A stretch of DNA of 64,000 bases from Prochlorococcus marinus str. MIT 9301 (GCF_000015965.1 NC_009091.1:930001-994000), one strand, 5' to 3'; numbered from the stretch's first letter, positions 42,690 to 54,228 are shown. Program-made: numbers and translations. Notes: generated by a model not told the origin, from the letters alone.

Positions 42690-43163
42690 TCAGTTAAAGC
42701 CATCCTCATTTAGTTTTGTGAGTGCTATTGCCAATGCATCTGCTGAATCATCAGGTTTTGGAGGTTTGTTTAGATCTAAGTTATACATAACAGCATCAAG
42801 AATATCTTTCTTAGATGCCTTTCCAGACCCAGCAATTGTTAATTTTATCTGAGCAGGTGAATACTCACTAACATTAATTTTTTTAGAGGCCAATACCATC
42901 ATAATCACGCCTCTGGCCTGCACGACACTAATTGTGGTACTTGACCTGTAAAAGAAAAATTTTTCTACTGCAGCTGAAGTTGGATTCCAATGATTTATTA
43001 ATTCATTAAGATCTTGGAATATCTCATAAAGTCTATCTTCTTCTTTTTTATCTTTACCTGTCTCAATAACGCCGCAATCCAATAATATCTTTCTTTCATT
43101 TTCTATCTCAATTATTCCATAACCAACTCTAGCTAATCCAGGGTCAATCCCAATTATTCTCAC
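42690..43163 (-). CDS. ruvC: Holliday junction resolvase RuvC
   Basis: 157 residues. Active-site motifs: [13 protein letters not shown] at the start, VEKFFFY near residue 66, and the C-terminal [11 protein letters not shown]. Resolves recombination intermediates together with RuvAB. Packed 5 bp after chlI. Confidence 0.95.
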   Translation of the reverse strand: MRIIGIDPGLARVGYGIIEIENERKILLDCGVIETGKDKKEEDRLYEIFQDLNELINHWNPTSAAVEKFFFYRSSTTISVVQARGVIMMVLASKKINVSEYSPAQIKLTIAGSGKASKKDILDAVMYNLDLNKPPKPDDSADALAIALTKLNEDGFN

Positions 43164-43168
43164 TTTTA

Positions 43169-44257
43169 TTAAGCTTCAGCAGACAATTGAAATTTTGAAA
43201 GATTTTCTTTCTCATCTAAATCAAATACTTTACAAAAAGCTTGAATAACTCTTTCACCTGAATCAACTTGTTCCAAGGGATCTTTTCTAAGTCTATGTCT
43301 TAAAGAACAAGAAATTACCCTTGCTATGTCATCTTCTTGCACTTCAGTTCTGCCCTCAAATGCTGCAATTGCCCTTGCTGAACGATTTGTAACAATATCT
43401 CCACGTAAACCATCCACATCTAGTTCACCGCAGATTGCAGAAATATTCAATCTTAAGTCATCGTCCATTTGAACAGAATTTAGTATTTCTTGAGCTTTAA
43501 TAACTTTTTGTTGAAGTTCATCCTGTTGTTTCTCAACACTCAATGAAAACTCATCAGGATTATCGTCAAAAGAAGTTCTTTGATCAACTACTTGAACTCT
43601 TAATTCAGCATCTCTAACTGTCTTAACTTCAACACTCATTCCAAACCTGTCCAATAGTTGAGGCCTTAATTCACCTTCTTCTGGATTTCCTGAACCAATA
43701 AGGACAAACCTCGCAGGATGTCGAACTGATACCCCCTCCCTTTCAACTGTATTCCACCCGGAAGCTGCTGAATCTAAAAGGACATCAACTAAATGGTCAT
43801 CAAGTAAATTCACTTCATCAACGTATAGTAAACCCCTATTAGCTTTTGCTAATAGACCTGGTTCGAATGCCTTAACACCTTCGCTCAAAGCCTTCTCTAT
43901 ATCGATGGTTCCACAAAGCCTGTCTTCCGTAGCTCCCAAAGGCAAGTCAACCATAGGTACTTGTTTTTTAATACTCTCTAGATTTTCTCCTTGAGTAATT
44001 TTTTCCAAAACTTCTTTACTTTGCAAATCAGGATCGACTAGTGAACTATTATATGGATCGTCTTTAACAACATCGATTGCAGGCAACAAATCAGCTAAGG
44101 CTCTGATTGTAGTAGACTTTCCAGTCCCTCTATCACCCATTATCATCACTCCTCCAATTCTAGGATCAATAACATTTAACAAGAGTGCCAATTTCATTTC
44201 TTCTTGACCAATTACTGCAGTAAAAGGAAAAACTCTTCTTTTCTTCGTTGTAAGCAC
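43169..44257 (-). CDS. chlI: Magnesium chelatase ATPase subunit I
   Basis: 362 residues, AAA+ subunit that powers Mg insertion into protoporphyrin IX with ChlD and Chl[19 protein letters not shown], Walker [16 protein letters not shown], sensor and Walker [17 protein letters not shown], and the C-terminal helical lid are all present. Essential for chlorophyll synthesis. Confidence 0.97.
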   Translation of the reverse strand: MLTTKKRRVFPFTAVIGQEEMKLALLLNVIDPRIGGVMIMGDRGTGKSTTIRALADLLPAIDVVKDDPYNSSLVDPDLQSKEVLEKITQGENLESIKKQVPMVDLPLGATEDRLCGTIDIEKALSEGVKAFEPGLLAKANRGLLYVDEVNLLDDHLVDVLLDSAASGWNTVEREGVSVRHPARFVLIGSGNPEEGELRPQLLDRFGMSVEVKTVRDAELRVQVVDQRTSFDDNPDEFSLSVEKQQDELQQKVIKAQEILNSVQMDDDLRLNISAICGELDVDGLRGDIVTNRSARAIAAFEGRTEVQEDDIARVISCSLRHRLRKDPLEQVDSGERVIQAFCKVFDLDEKENLSKFQLSAEA

Positions 44258-44374
44258 AGTTTTAGTTTTCTTAAATATTCAAATAATCAATAGATGCTAC
44301 TTCAGAAAATGTTTTTAGTAAATATCCCTATCAAATTTAAACAAGAAGTAATTAACAACTAATCAAATTTATAC

Positions 44375-45127
44375 TTACTTATTTTTTTTTGAATTGTTCA
44401 AAAACCAGTTTATTTGATGGACAATTCCTCTTAAAACATTTATTTCGTGCATTGATGTATTTGCCCTTAAAGTAAAATTCTTAAATTTACTGATTTTTGC
44501 CTTAGAGGTATGTTTTAAAAGATATCCAACTCGCATAAGCATTTCCTCTATCTCCATAAATGTATCATGCACTGCTTTCGATGATGCTAAGTTAAAAGCT
44601 CTTGATTCATTATTTAAATTCTTTTTAGAAGACTTATTTAATTCATATAAAACTATTGAAACAGCGTGGGAAAGATTTAATGAAGGATTATCCTGAGAAG
44701 TTGGAATATTAAAAGTTTTATTTGCTAGAAGCAATTCATTGTTAGTTAAACCTCTATCTTCTCTTCCAAATATAATTGCTAAATTATTTATCTTCTTAAA
44801 GGATAAAGTCCAATCAAATATATCTTCAGAAGATACAAAAAAAGAATCTTTATTTACATCAATCCTCCCACAAGAGGCTAGAACCAAATCACAATCAAAA
44901 ACTGCTTTTTGAAGATCATCAAAAACCCTACAATGTTTAAGAAATTTTTGACCTTTAAGAGCCATTTTTCTTGCTTCTAAAGAAAATATATCGCATTTTG
45001 GAGAAACAATTCTTAATTCATCAACTTCAAAATTACTGCATAATCTAGCAACGCTTCCTACATTTAAGGGGCCATTTGGTTCAACTAAAATTACCTTTAA
45101 ATTAGAAAAATTTTTTCCCAAAATCAT
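44375..45127 (-). CDS. SpoU-family RNA methyltransferase (TrmJ/LasT-like)
   Basis: 250 residues of the SPOUT fold: VEPNGPLNVGSVARLCSNF near the start, AIIFGREDRGLTNNEL and LNLSHAVSIVLYEL forming the knotted cofactor site. Group 1 TrmH family; tRNA 2'-O-methylation is likely. The start overlaps the end of cytM by 4 bp. Confidence 0.9.
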   Translation of the reverse strand: MILGKNFSNLKVILVEPNGPLNVGSVARLCSNFEVDELRIVSPKCDIFSLEARKMALKGQKFLKHCRVFDDLQKAVFDCDLVLASCGRIDVNKDSFFVSSEDIFDWTLSFKKINNLAIIFGREDRGLTNNELLLANKTFNIPTSQDNPSLNLSHAVSIVLYELNKSSKKNLNNESRAFNLASSKAVHDTFMEIEEMLMRVGYLLKHTSKAKISKFKNFTLRANTSMHEINVLRGIVHQINWFLNNSKKNK

Positions 45128-45510
45128 TCAAGACTATGAAGATATTTTAATAAATTGGACATATTTACAGGATCAATTTCAAAACTTGGCATTGGAGGAG
45201 TCAGGCCTCCAGTAACTTGTTTTATTATCTCTTTATCATTCAAACGTTGAGTTATTGAGTGTAAGTCTGGGCCCACTAATCCTCTCGCTGTAATTCCATG
45301 ACATCCAACACAATTTATCTTAAAAAGAGCATCTCCTTCCTCAACAGAGCCATTAAGCTCAAGAGTTTCAATAATATATTTGTTATTGTCATGATGATTT
45401 ACGAAAATTATAGAAAAACAAATCAATAAAACTCCAAATACAACAAAACCTATTTTTAAGAATTCTCTCTTAAAATTACTTTCTGCTGCAGTTGATGAAG
45501 ATGTTGACAC
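45124..45510 (-). CDS. cytM: Cytochrome cM
   Basis: 128 residues: N-terminal membrane anchor (residues 18-37), then a class I cytochrome c domain with the heme motif CVGCHG (about residue 73) and axial methionine in TPPMPSFE. Next to petG, overlapping the methyltransferase gene. CytM is thought to affect photosynthetic or respiratory electron flow; the anchor is typical. Confidence 0.88.
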   Translation of the reverse strand: MSTSSSTAAESNFKREFLKIGFVVFGVLLICFSIIFVNHHDNNKYIIETLELNGSVEEGDALFKINCVGCHGITARGLVGPDLHSITQRLNDKEIIKQVTGGLTPPMPSFEIDPVNMSNLLKYLHSLE

Positions 45511-45565
45511 AAAAAATAGTCTCTATGTAACAATTGTGAGTAAGAAATTCAAAAAAGGCAAAAAA

Positions 45566-45685
45566 ATGATCGAGCCTCTTCTATGTGGAATTGTTTTAGG
45601 TTTAGTTCCAATAACTCTTCTTGGATTATTCGTAAGCGCATGGAATCAATACAGAAGAGGTTCAGGTATGTTGGACATTGATTAA
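45566..45685 (+). CDS. petG: Cytochrome b6f subunit PetG
   Basis: 39 residues from ATG 45566 to TAA at 45683-45685. The sequence [15 protein letters not shown]... with [14 protein letters not shown] at the end is unmistakable PetG. One-helix subunit that stabilises the b6f dimer. The last 24 bp overlap the 3' end of rsmD on the other strand. Confidence 0.97.
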   Translation: MIEPLLCGIVLGLVPITLLGLFVSAWNQYRRGSGMLDID

Positions 45686-46261
45686 AAATGTTAATCTTGA
45701 TTGCCCATAATTTCTTACATCTATAGTTTCCCACAAAGTACTTTTTTTAATTAATAGGTTTGGTGAATGTTCACAAATAACTATTGAATCTTTTTTTAAA
45801 ATGTCACAATCAAATAATTGATTTAAAACTAATTCATGGAAATCTACATCGTATGGAGGATCTAGATAAACAAAATCAAATTTTAATTTGTTTAAATCCA
45901 TATTTCTAGATGATAAGTTTCTTTCATAATTAGGTTTTGTCCATTTCAAAACGTCTTTACAAATAACTTCTATGTCATTTCTCCTATTCTCTATATTCTC
46001 CAACGAGAGTAAATTTTCTAAGCAAATTTTTGAGTTGATTTTGTTTTTTTCAATTGCAATTATTTTTCTTGCCCCATGGTTATAGGCTTCACAGGATATG
46101 GACCCTGTTCCACTAAATAAATCTAACCAGTTACTGTTTTCAACTCTGCTGTTCAGTATATTAAATACAGCCTCTCTCACTCTCAAAGTTGTAGGTCTGG
46201 TATAAGAATTATTTGGACTTTGGAGTTTTTTACCACCTATTAATCTTAAGTTTGTCTTCAT
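45662..46261 (-). CDS. rsmD: 16S rRNA guanine methyltransferase RsmD
   Basis: 199 residues. SAM-binding [19 protein letters not shown] (about residue 42) and the catalytic FVYLDPPYD identify RsmD/YhhF. The early [16 protein letters not shown] is also typical. Methylates G966 of 16S rRNA (E. coli numbering). Its C-terminal end overlaps petG. Confidence 0.93.
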   Translation of the reverse strand: MKTNLRLIGGKKLQSPNNSYTRPTTLRVREAVFNILNSRVENSNWLDLFSGTGSISCEAYNHGARKIIAIEKNKINSKICLENLLSLENIENRRNDIEVICKDVLKWTKPNYERNLSSRNMDLNKLKFDFVYLDPPYDVDFHELVLNQLFDCDILKKDSIVICEHSPNLLIKKSTLWETIDVRNYGQSRLTFLINVQHT

Positions 46262-46274
46262 CAGTAATTATCAA

Positions 46275-46892
46275 TTATTGAATATTACTAAGCCATCTTC
46301 TCAAAAGTTTTTCACCGGTTTTTCCAGATTTTTCCGGATGAAATTGACAGGCCAATAAATTATCATTCTCAATCATTGCAGTTAATTTTTCAGAGCCATA
46401 ATCAACCTGAGCTGCAATAATCTTTGAATCATCTGGGATTGCATGATAGGAATGTACAAAATAGACCCAATTATTTAATTCTTCTAGCTCTAATAAAGTA
46501 TTTGGTTTTGTAGGTAAAAGTTGGCACCAACCCATGTGTGGAATTCTTTTGTTAACAATATTCGGAATTTTTTGTATATTTCCTTTTAAAATTGCCAGCC
46601 CTTGAACCTCTCCCTCATCACTTGATTCAAAAAGGAGTTGAAGGCCTAAACATATCCCCAAAAAAGACTTCCCACTTTTAATCCAATTTTTCAAATCAGT
46701 TATCAAATCAGTCTCTTTGAGATTATTCATAGCTGGATCAAAGGCTCCAACCCCAGGGAGTATTATCGCTTTACAAAGCTTAGAGTCATTAAAATTTTTA
46801 ATTAATATGATTTCTTCTCCAAGACTTTCTAGAGATTTTGTTACAGAATGAATATTACCCATCCCATAGTCTATTAGTCCAATTTTATGCAA
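46275..46892 (-). CDS. hisH: Imidazole glycerol phosphate synthase glutaminase
   Basis: 205 residues, class I glutamine amidotransferase. Catalytic cysteine in GICLGLQLL, histidine in CQFHPEKSG, and the start IGLIDYGMGNIHSV are typical. Supplies ammonia to HisF for histidine and purine intermediates. 13 bp from rsmD. Confidence 0.96.
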   Translation of the reverse strand: MHKIGLIDYGMGNIHSVTKSLESLGEEIILIKNFNDSKLCKAIILPGVGAFDPAMNNLKETDLITDLKNWIKSGKSFLGICLGLQLLFESSDEGEVQGLAILKGNIQKIPNIVNKRIPHMGWCQLLPTKPNTLLELEELNNWVYFVHSYHAIPDDSKIIAAQVDYGSEKLTAMIENDNLLACQFHPEKSGKTGEKLLRRWLSNIQ

Positions 46893-46903
46893 AGCTTTTA
46901 AAT

Positions 46904-47227
46904 TTATAAATGCTTAGTTAAAGTGCTCGAGAGAGTTGCTTTTGGCACAGCACCAACAACGGTATCAACCTTTTGACCTCCTTTAAAGATCATTAAAGTA
47001 GGAATACTTCTAATTCCGTATTGACTGGCAACATTTGGATTCTCATCAGTGTTTAATTTAAAAACTTTAATTTTCCCTTCAAAGTCTTTTGAGATTTCTT
47101 CTACAACTGGTGCAACCATCCTACATGGACCGCACCATGGTGCCCAAAAATCAACCAATACTGGTAGATCACTTTGCAGTACATCCTTGTCAAATGAAGA
47201 ATCAGTTACGGCTGGAGCTGATGACAT
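46904..47227 (-). CDS. trxA: Thioredoxin
   Basis: 107 residues with the active site [10 protein letters not shown] and the cis-proline region [11 protein letters not shown]. Main disulfide reductant; length is exact. Upstream, on the same strand, lies yfr1, then guaB3. Confidence 0.97.
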   Translation of the reverse strand: MSSAPAVTDSSFDKDVLQSDLPVLVDFWAPWCGPCRMVAPVVEEISKDFEGKIKVFKLNTDENPNVASQYGIRSIPTLMIFKGGQKVDTVVGAVPKATLSSTLTKHL

Positions 47228-47320
47228 AATTTAAGTATTCCTTTTTTGAAAATTTAGCAGGCAATTCTTTTAAGTGATGATTTCATTACAGATAAAATAA
47301 TATAAGTAACAAAATATCTA

Positions 47321-47375
47321 AAAAAAGCCCGATTAATCGGGCGATTTAGTGTGTGAGGAGTATGGGGTTTCCCCC
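47321..47375 (-). ncRNA. yfr1: Yfr1 small RNA
   Basis: About 55 nt: a 5' GGGGG-AAA-CCCC hairpin, the unpaired Yfr1 core ACTCCTCACACAC (complement of 47349-47361), and a terminator stem GCCCGATTAATCGGGC (47327-47342) with a U tail. Position between guaB and trxA is the known location in picocyanobacteria. A TATTAT -10 lies just upstream on the minus strand. Binds mRNA such as outer-membrane porin messages by its core. Confidence 0.95.
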
Positions 47376-47461
47376 ATCATTTAATAATAACTCCTAATTA
47401 GAAAATTTTTCAATTTAATAACTTATTCACTAAGGTTTTTTCTCATTTTGCTCTAGATGAA

Positions 47462-48625
47462 CTACTTACCCATCCCGAGCTGCTGAGCTTTTTGATAAAC
47501 CTTACCCTCAGTAAGAAGCGATGGTGCGATAACTATTTCAACTTCTTGCATTTCTTTAATATTTTTTGCACCAAGAGTACTCATTGATGTTCTAATGGCT
47601 CCTAATAAGTTATGTGTCCCATCATCAAGTAGGGCCGGGCCTTTAATTATCCTTTCCAAGGATCCTGTAGAACCAACTTCAATTCTTGTGCCCCTCGGCA
47701 ACACTGGACTTGGAGTAGCCATACCCCAGTGAAATCCTTTACCTGGGGCGTTTGAAGATTTAGCTATTGGTGATCCAATCATTACTGCATCTGCTCCACA
47801 TGCTAAACATTTACAAATATCTCCGCCAGTAACAATTCCTCCATCACCAATAATAGGTATATAACGACCACTTTCTTCAAAGTAATCATTTCTTGCCGCA
47901 CTACAATCAGCAATTGCAGTTGCTTGAGGGATTCCAATTCCCAATACTCCTCTTGATGTACATGCTGCTCCTGGTCCTATCCCAACCATCAATCCCGCAA
48001 CTCCAGCATTCATGAGAAGTTTTGCAACTTCGTAAGTAACACAATTACCAGCTACAACTGGAACATTCATAGATTGGCAGAGATCTTTAATATTTAAGGT
48101 TTCCTTACCTTCCATTCCAAGATGTTCAGTTGAAACAACTGTTCCTTGAAGAAAAAATAAATCTATTTTGGAATTATTTAGTGTTTCTTTAAACTTGATG
48201 GCGGCTTGAGGAGTCCCACTAAAAGCTGCGATACCTCCTCTTTCTTTGACCTCATTTATTCTTTTTAAAATCAATCCTTCCTTGACCGGTTCACTGTATA
48301 TTTTCTGCATTAATGGAACAAAATCATTCTTCCCAACTGATGCTATTTGCTTCAATATTTCATCAGGGTTTTCATATCGTGTTTGTACGCCCTCCATATT
48401 AATAACCCCTAGGGAACCTAATTTTGTGAGCTCTACAGCTGTATTGACATCGACAACACTATCCATGGCACTAGCTACGATCGGAACTTCTCTTTTGAAA
48501 TCACCTATTGACCAAGAAGGATCAGTCAAATCGTAATCAAGTGTTCTTTTACCAGGGACTAAAGCTATTTCATCAATGCCATAAGCCCGTCTGACTTCTT
48601 TATTTAAACCAAGTTCATTATTCAC
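47462..48625 (-). CDS. guaB3: GuaB3-type IMP dehydrogenase
   Basis: 387 residues: a TIM-barrel IMPDH without CBS domains, the GuaB3 length class. Motifs: DEIALVPGKRTLDYD (start), VPIVASAMDSVVDV, GIGPGAACTSRGVLGIG with the catalytic cysteine, and IPIIGDGGIVTGGDICKCLACGADAVMIG (in parts). Converts IMP to XMP in guanine synthesis. Regulated by no visible site other than its own promoter. Confidence 0.9.
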   Translation of the reverse strand: MNNELGLNKEVRRAYGIDEIALVPGKRTLDYDLTDPSWSIGDFKREVPIVASAMDSVVDVNTAVELTKLGSLGVINMEGVQTRYENPDEILKQIASVGKNDFVPLMQKIYSEPVKEGLILKRINEVKERGGIAAFSGTPQAAIKFKETLNNSKIDLFFLQGTVVSTEHLGMEGKETLNIKDLCQSMNVPVVAGNCVTYEVAKLLMNAGVAGLMVGIGPGAACTSRGVLGIGIPQATAIADCSAARNDYFEESGRYIPIIGDGGIVTGGDICKCLACGADAVMIGSPIAKSSNAPGKGFHWGMATPSPVLPRGTRIEVGSTGSLERIIKGPALLDDGTHNLLGAIRTSMSTLGAKNIKEMQEVEIVIAPSLLTEGKVYQKAQQLGMGK

Positions 48626-48805
48626 GATAGTTTTCTTTTTATTCTGATTAAATTAACAACTAAAGGGGTAATAAGCCAAGGTTTATTCAAAAACAACAGG
48701 TTTTATTTTGATTTGTGTGTAAATGTGAGTATTTGGGAATTAAATAAATCTTTTTTTTTATTCATTATGACAATCAGCGATTATTATTAAAGAAAGGTTT
48801 TTTGT

Positions 48806-51403
48806 ATGTCTGATATTTTAGATTCCGATAATTCAGGATTAAGCGAAGATAATGACCGAATTATTCAGACTGACCTAAGAAATGAGATGTCTCGTTCATA
48901 CCTTGAGTATGCAATGAGCGTTATAGTTGGTCGCGCTCTTCCAGATGCAAGAGATGGATTAAAACCTGTTCACAGAAGAATTCTTTATGCAATGTATGAA
49001 CTTGGTTTGACTAGCGGTAGACCATATAGAAAATGTGCAAGAGTTGTTGGAGAAGTACTTGGTAAATACCACCCTCATGGCGATACTGCTGTTTATGATG
49101 CTTTGGTTAGGATGGCCCAGGATTTCTCTATGAGGATGCCACTCATAGATGGCCATGGGAACTTTGGTTCTGTTGATAACGACCCTCCAGCAGCAATGAG
49201 ATATACAGAATCTCGTTTACAGTCTCTTACGGATGAAAGTTTATTAGAGGATATTGAATCTGAAACTGTGGATTTCGCTGATAATTTTGACGGTTCACAG
49301 CAAGAGCCAACAGTTTTACCTGCTAGGATCCCTCAACTACTTCTAAATGGATCATCAGGAATAGCAGTAGGAATGGCAACTAATATTCCACCTCATAACT
49401 TAGGGGAATTAATTAATGGCCTTAAATCAATAATCAATAACCCTTCAATTGAAGATAGAGAACTTTTTGAAATAATTAAGGGCCCTGATTTTCCGACAGG
49501 TGGTCAAATCTTAGGCAGAGACGGTATTAGAGAAACTTTCAAAACAGGAAGGGGGTCAATAACCATGAGAGGAGTAGCAAATATTGAGCAAATTAAATCC
49601 ATTGGAAGAGCAGAGAAAGATGCAGTAATAATTACCGAGTTGCCATTTCAAACCAATAAAGCAGCATTGATAGAAAGAATTGCTGACTTAGTTAATGAAA
49701 AAAAATTAGAAGGTATTTCTGACATTAGAGATGAAAGTGATCGAGATGGGATGAGGATAGTTATTGAACTAAAAAGAGATGCCTACCCACAAGTAGTTTT
49801 AAATAATTTATTTAAGTTAACACCTCTTCAAAATAACTTTAGTGCAAATATCCTTGCTTTAGTAAAAGGAGAGCCCACAACACTTTCACTCAGAAAAATG
49901 TTAGATGTATTTTTAGATTTTAGGGTTGAGACAATAAGGCGGAGAACAGCATTTTTATTAAAAAAGGCAGAAGAAAGAGATCATATTGTAAAGGGTCTTT
50001 TATTGGCATTAGATGCTATGGATGAAATTATAAATCTAATAAGATCTGCGAAAGATTCAATTTCAGCCCGTGAAAAATTACAAAACGACCATAAATTATC
50101 TTCTATACAGGCAGATGCTATTCTACAAATGCAGTTAAGAAGATTAACAGCACTAGAAGCAGATAAAATAAAGGGTGAACATAATGATTTAACCCAAAAA
50201 ATCAACCTATATCAGCAAATATTAAATAGTAAAGAAAGAATTTTTGAAATTATTCTTGAAGAACTTAATAAAATCGATGAAAGATTCTCTTCTCCAAGGA
50301 AAACAGAAATATTAGATTTAGGCGGCGGACTAGATGATATTGATCTCATAGCTAATGAAAGATCTGTAGTGCTATTAACTGAAGCAGGTTATTTAAAAAG
50401 AATGCCTGTTAATGATTTTGAATCTACCAGTCGTGGTTCGAGGGGTAAAGCTGGCACAAAAACCAAAGAAGATGATGATGTGAAATTATTTATAAGCTGT
50501 AACGATCATGATACTCTTTTGCTTTTCAGTGATAAAGGAGTAGCTTATGCTCTCCCTGCATATCGGGTTCCTATGAGTAGCAGAACAGCAAAAGGGACTC
50601 CATCGGTTCAACTTCTCCCAATTCCAAGAGAAGAGAAAATAACCTCAATCGTTGCTGTGGATTCTTTTGTTGACGATAGTTATTTATTAATGCTAACCAA
50701 AGCTGGCTTTATAAAAAGAACTGCACTTTCTGCTTTCTCAAAAATTCGTTCAAATGGACTAATAGCAATTAATCTTGAGGATGGAGATGCCCTAACCTGG
50801 GTCAGACTATCAAAAGAAGGTGATAGTGTTTTAATTGGATCAAAAACAGGAATGGCAATTCATTTCAGACTAGATATCAATGAATTAAGACCACTTGGTA
50901 GAACAGCAAGAGGGGTAAAATCAATGAACTTGAGAGAGGGAGACAATCTAGTTTCTATGGATGTTTTAACATCTAATTTGGCTGATCAATTGGCTAAAAT
51001 TGAGTATCCGAAAGAAGATCTTGATGATAATGTTGAGGAAAACTCTTCAGATGGTCCATGGGTATTAATAGCCAGTGCATTTGGACTAGGAAAGAGAGTA
51101 CCTGTAGCTCAGTTTAGATTACAAAAAAGAGCAGGCATGGGTTTGAGAGCAATAAAATTTAGAATTAAATATGATCAGCTGGTTAGTTTGAAGGTCCTTG
51201 GAGAGGGAGAAGAATTACTACTTGTGACCGAAAAAGGCGTAATAGTAAGAACAAATGCAGATCAAATCTCTCAGCAATCCAGAGCAGCTACAGGAGTAAA
51301 ATTACAAAGATTAGATGATGGTGATCATTTATCTGAAGTAGTATTGGTACCTCGTGAACAAATAGAGGAAGAAGACCAACCTAGCTCAGTTGAACAAAAT
51401 TAA
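48806..51403 (+). CDS. gyrA: DNA gyrase subunit A
   Basis: 865 residues. Breakage-reunion domain with [19 protein letters not shown], the DNA-gate helix and active-site tyrosine in [10 protein letters not shown] (about residue 130), and [22 protein letters not shown] (in parts). The C-terminal beta-pinwheel carries the GyrA box region [13 protein letters not shown]. Negative supercoiling of DNA with GyrB. The 180 bp upstream hold no other feature I can identify. Confidence 0.97.
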   Translation: MSDILDSDNSGLSEDNDRIIQTDLRNEMSRSYLEYAMSVIVGRALPDARDGLKPVHRRILYAMYELGLTSGRPYRKCARVVGEVLGKYHPHGDTAVYDALVRMAQDFSMRMPLIDGHGNFGSVDNDPPAAMRYTESRLQSLTDESLLEDIESETVDFADNFDGSQQEPTVLPARIPQLLLNGSSGIAVGMATNIPPHNLGELINGLKSIINNPSIEDRELFEIIKGPDFPTGGQILGRDGIRETFKTGRGSITMRGVANIEQIKSIGRAEKDAVIITELPFQTNKAALIERIADLVNEKKLEGISDIRDESDRDGMRIVIELKRDAYPQVVLNNLFKLTPLQNNFSANILALVKGEPTTLSLRKMLDVFLDFRVETIRRRTAFLLKKAEERDHIVKGLLLALDAMDEIINLIRSAKDSISAREKLQNDHKLSSIQADAILQMQLRRLTALEADKIKGEHNDLTQKINLYQQILNSKERIFEIILEELNKIDERFSSPRKTEILDLGGGLDDIDLIANERSVVLLTEAGYLKRMPVNDFESTSRGSRGKAGTKTKEDDDVKLFISCNDHDTLLLFSDKGVAYALPAYRVPMSSRTAKGTPSVQLLPIPREEKITSIVAVDSFVDDSYLLMLTKAGFIKRTALSAFSKIRSNGLIAINLEDGDALTWVRLSKEGDSVLIGSKTGMAIHFRLDINELRPLGRTARGVKSMNLREGDNLVSMDVLTSNLADQLAKIEYPKEDLDDNVEENSSDGPWVLIASAFGLGKRVPVAQFRLQKRAGMGLRAIKFRIKYDQLVSLKVLGEGEELLLVTEKGVIVRTNADQISQQSRAATGVKLQRLDDGDHLSEVVLVPREQIEEEDQPSSVEQN

Positions 51404-51427
51404 AAGCCTTATGGTTAGCTAAATAAT

Positions 51428-52639
51428 ATGGAAATACTTGATATTTTAATTTTAGGTTCAGGTCCTGCAGCATTATGTTTAGCCTCAGAATTAGCAAAGC
51501 AGGATCTTAAAATTAAAGGAATATCAACAAAATCTCCAAATCAAAAATGGGAGAATACATATGGTATCTGGGCATCTGAATTAGAAGAATTAGGGTTAGA
51601 GAACTTGTTATCTCATCGATGGTGTAAAACAGTTAGTTTTTTTGGAGATGGGGAAAATAAAAAAGGGGATACTCCGACAAAGCATAACTACGATTATGGT
51701 TTGATAAATCAGGAAGCCTTTCAAAATGAGCTTTTAAAAAAATGTAAAGGGATTGAATGGTTGAATGAAACAGCAACAGACATTAAAGAAAAAAATAAAC
51801 TATCTGAGGTAATTTGTTTTTCAGGTCTCAAAATAAAGGCGAGATTAGTTATTGATGCAAGTGGTCATAAAAGTAATTTTGTAAAAAGACCAGTTCAAAA
51901 TGAAATCGCTCAACAAGCTGCTTACGGAATTGTAGGTAAATTTACATCACCACCTGTTAATAAAGAACAATTTGTCCTAATGGATTTTCGTCCAAATCAT
52001 TTAAACAATGAAGAAAAGTTATCATCTCCTTCCTTTCTTTATGCAATGGATCTTGGCAACGAGACTTTTTTTGTTGAAGAAACTTCATTAGCTAGTTACC
52101 CTGCATTAACCCAAGAAAATCTTAAAAAAAGACTTTATAAAAGACTTAAGAGCAAAGGTATTGAGGTAAGTGAAATTTTTCATGAAGAGAATTGCCTTTT
52201 CCCTATGAATTTACCCCTCCCATTTAAAAAACAATTTGTACTTGGTTTCGGAGGGGCTGCAAGTATGGTTCATCCTGCATCAGGATACATGGTTGGATCC
52301 TTATTAAGAAGGGCTCCACTCCTTGCACAAAAATTAGCACTCTTTTTAAAAGAACCTCATCTTAGTTCACTAGAGTTAGCTTCAAAAGGTTGGGAAATCC
52401 TATGGCCTTACGAGTTAACACAAAGGCATAAACTTTACCAATACGGTCTAAGAAGATTGATGAGTTTTGACGAAAGTAGATTAAGAAGCTTTTTCTCAAA
52501 TTTCTTTAGATTATCAACCAATGAATGGGTAGGTTTTCTTACTAATACACTTCCACTTCCAAAACTAATTTACGTGATGAGTAAGATGTTTATAAATTCA
52601 CCCCTAAAAGTAAAACTAGGGATGCTCAAGTTAAATTAG
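51428..52639 (+). CDS. crtL: Lycopene cyclase (CrtL family)
   Basis: 403 residues of the flavoprotein-like plant/cyanobacterial CrtL group: dinucleotide-binding LILGSGPAALCLASELAKQ, the conserved NTYGIWASELEELGL, DYGLINQEAF, and QFVLGFGGAASMVHPASGYM (in parts). Prochlorococcus carries two cyclases (beta and epsilon types), and I cannot separate them safely from sequence reading alone. Starts 24 bp after gyrA. Confidence 0.85.
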   Translation: MEILDILILGSGPAALCLASELAKQDLKIKGISTKSPNQKWENTYGIWASELEELGLENLLSHRWCKTVSFFGDGENKKGDTPTKHNYDYGLINQEAFQNELLKKCKGIEWLNETATDIKEKNKLSEVICFSGLKIKARLVIDASGHKSNFVKRPVQNEIAQQAAYGIVGKFTSPPVNKEQFVLMDFRPNHLNNEEKLSSPSFLYAMDLGNETFFVEETSLASYPALTQENLKKRLYKRLKSKGIEVSEIFHEENCLFPMNLPLPFKKQFVLGFGGAASMVHPASGYMVGSLLRRAPLLAQKLALFLKEPHLSSLELASKGWEILWPYELTQRHKLYQYGLRRLMSFDESRLRSFFSNFFRLSTNEWVGFLTNTLPLPKLIYVMSKMFINSPLKVKLGMLKLN

Positions 52640-52644
52640 TATTT

Positions 52645-54228
52645 TTATTTTCGCCAATCATCAATATTTATATTTGGGAAGACATTATCCTCTTCCTCAA
52701 TATCTTCAAGAAATTTGAAGTTAATATTAGAGTGATTTTTAATCATTTCAACCAATTTCCAGAACCTGAATAAGTGTCTTTCTATTCTCTCTTTTGCGAG
52801 CTCAGTTGTGGTTCCAGCTCTTAGAATAAAACTCCAATCAGAAGACTCAGAAAGAAGTAGTTCTCTAGCAGCTTGATTGAAGAGTCTTAGAGATAAATCA
52901 TTATTAAAATTTTCCAAGCACAAATCTACAAATGTTGAGCCTGCTTTTGTAATTTCTGGAACGATCCATGCATTTGCATCATTAATCCAGTAATTATGGT
53001 AACCCCCTTGCCCCCAGCTTGATGGCGATGGATCGCAAATCTGAAGATTTGGTTTTTGAATTAAGAATTCTTTTAAATTTGTAAGCTTAATTGAATATTT
53101 ATTAGAGTTCTTAAGTATATTTTCAATAAAAAAAGGTCCCTCATACCACCAATGACCAAATAACTCTGCATCAAATGGAGCCACCAATAAAGGCTTAAAG
53201 GAAGAGGATAAAGTCAATTTTTCTAGCTGTTTGGATCTCGCGAGAAGATAGGCGTCAGCATGTTCTGCCGCTTTATTTTTGGCTTCATTTTCAAGGTAAA
53301 ACTCTTTTTCCCCTAAAGATATATTTTCATCTGTAATCTTATGAAACTTTAAACCCAAAGGTCTTTTTGTCGAAATACCCTTCTTCTGGAGCTTTGAGAG
53401 AGGTAATTCCCACCCCAGATCTTTATGAAATTCCCTATAAACTTTGTCGCCCGGAAATCCTTCCTTAGCAGACCAAACGGGCAATGTTGACTCACTATCT
53501 CTCCCAAAAAATGCCACTCCTTTTTTCGAGCATATTGGGGCATACACACCATATCTAGGTCTTGGTGTCGAGTTTAGAATCCCGTGTCCATCTAAGATCG
53601 TATATCTAATTCCAGAATTAAATAGTATTTCATCTAAACCCTCATAATATGCGCATTCAGGTAACCAAATACCTAGAGGCTTTGTTTCAAAAATATTTTC
53701 ATGGCTCCTAATAGCCGTATTAATTTGTCCTTTGATAGTTTCAGGATTCTCCCTTAGAATTGGTAAATATCCATGAGTGGCAGCACAAGTGAGAATATCC
53801 AAATTTCCAGAGTTATTTAATACCTTAAACTTCTCAATTAAATTTCCAGAGCAATTTTCCCAATATAGGTATTTATCATTAAGATTTTTAATTAAAAATG
53901 CAGAGGCATTTTTTTCTTTTAGCGGCAGTTCGTTTAAGAAATCATTCCTTGTTTTAATCCAGCTTGGGAAAGTTTCTTGAATTTGTATATTATTTAAGAG
54001 TGATAATAATGTTGGAGACAAACTAATAGTAAGCTTTGTATTTTCAGGATTTTCTTTTTTGGAAGATTCTATTGATTGAAGTAGCGGTATATAACATTCC
54101 AGAATCGCCTGAAATAACCAATCCTCTTCTAAGGAGTTTATTTCATTTTTTCTGACATAAGGTAGATGAGCATGTAAAACTATCGCTAACTGACCTAAAA
54201 CATTTTTTGGGGGGTATCGCCCATTCAT
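52645..54228 (-). CDS. GH57 family glucan branching-type enzyme
   Basis: 527 residues. Glycoside hydrolase 57 features: GQLAIVLHAHLPYVRKNE at the N-terminus, the nucleophile glutamate in GIWLPECAYYEG, the acid in APFDAELFGHWWYEGP, and the helical C-terminal (DUF1957-like) domain. Homologues act as 1,4-alpha-glucan branching enzymes in glycogen metabolism. Convergent with crtL. Confidence 0.9.
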   Translation of the reverse strand: MNGRYPPKNVLGQLAIVLHAHLPYVRKNEINSLEEDWLFQAILECYIPLLQSIESSKKENPENTKLTISLSPTLLSLLNNIQIQETFPSWIKTRNDFLNELPLKEKNASAFLIKNLNDKYLYWENCSGNLIEKFKVLNNSGNLDILTCAATHGYLPILRENPETIKGQINTAIRSHENIFETKPLGIWLPECAYYEGLDEILFNSGIRYTILDGHGILNSTPRPRYGVYAPICSKKGVAFFGRDSESTLPVWSAKEGFPGDKVYREFHKDLGWELPLSKLQKKGISTKRPLGLKFHKITDENISLGEKEFYLENEAKNKAAEHADAYLLARSKQLEKLTLSSSFKPLLVAPFDAELFGHWWYEGPFFIENILKNSNKYSIKLTNLKEFLIQKPNLQICDPSPSSWGQGGYHNYWINDANAWIVPEITKAGSTFVDLCLENFNNDLSLRLFNQAARELLLSESSDWSFILRAGTTTELAKERIERHLFRFWKLVEMIKNHSNINFKFLEDIEEEDNVFPNINIDDWRK

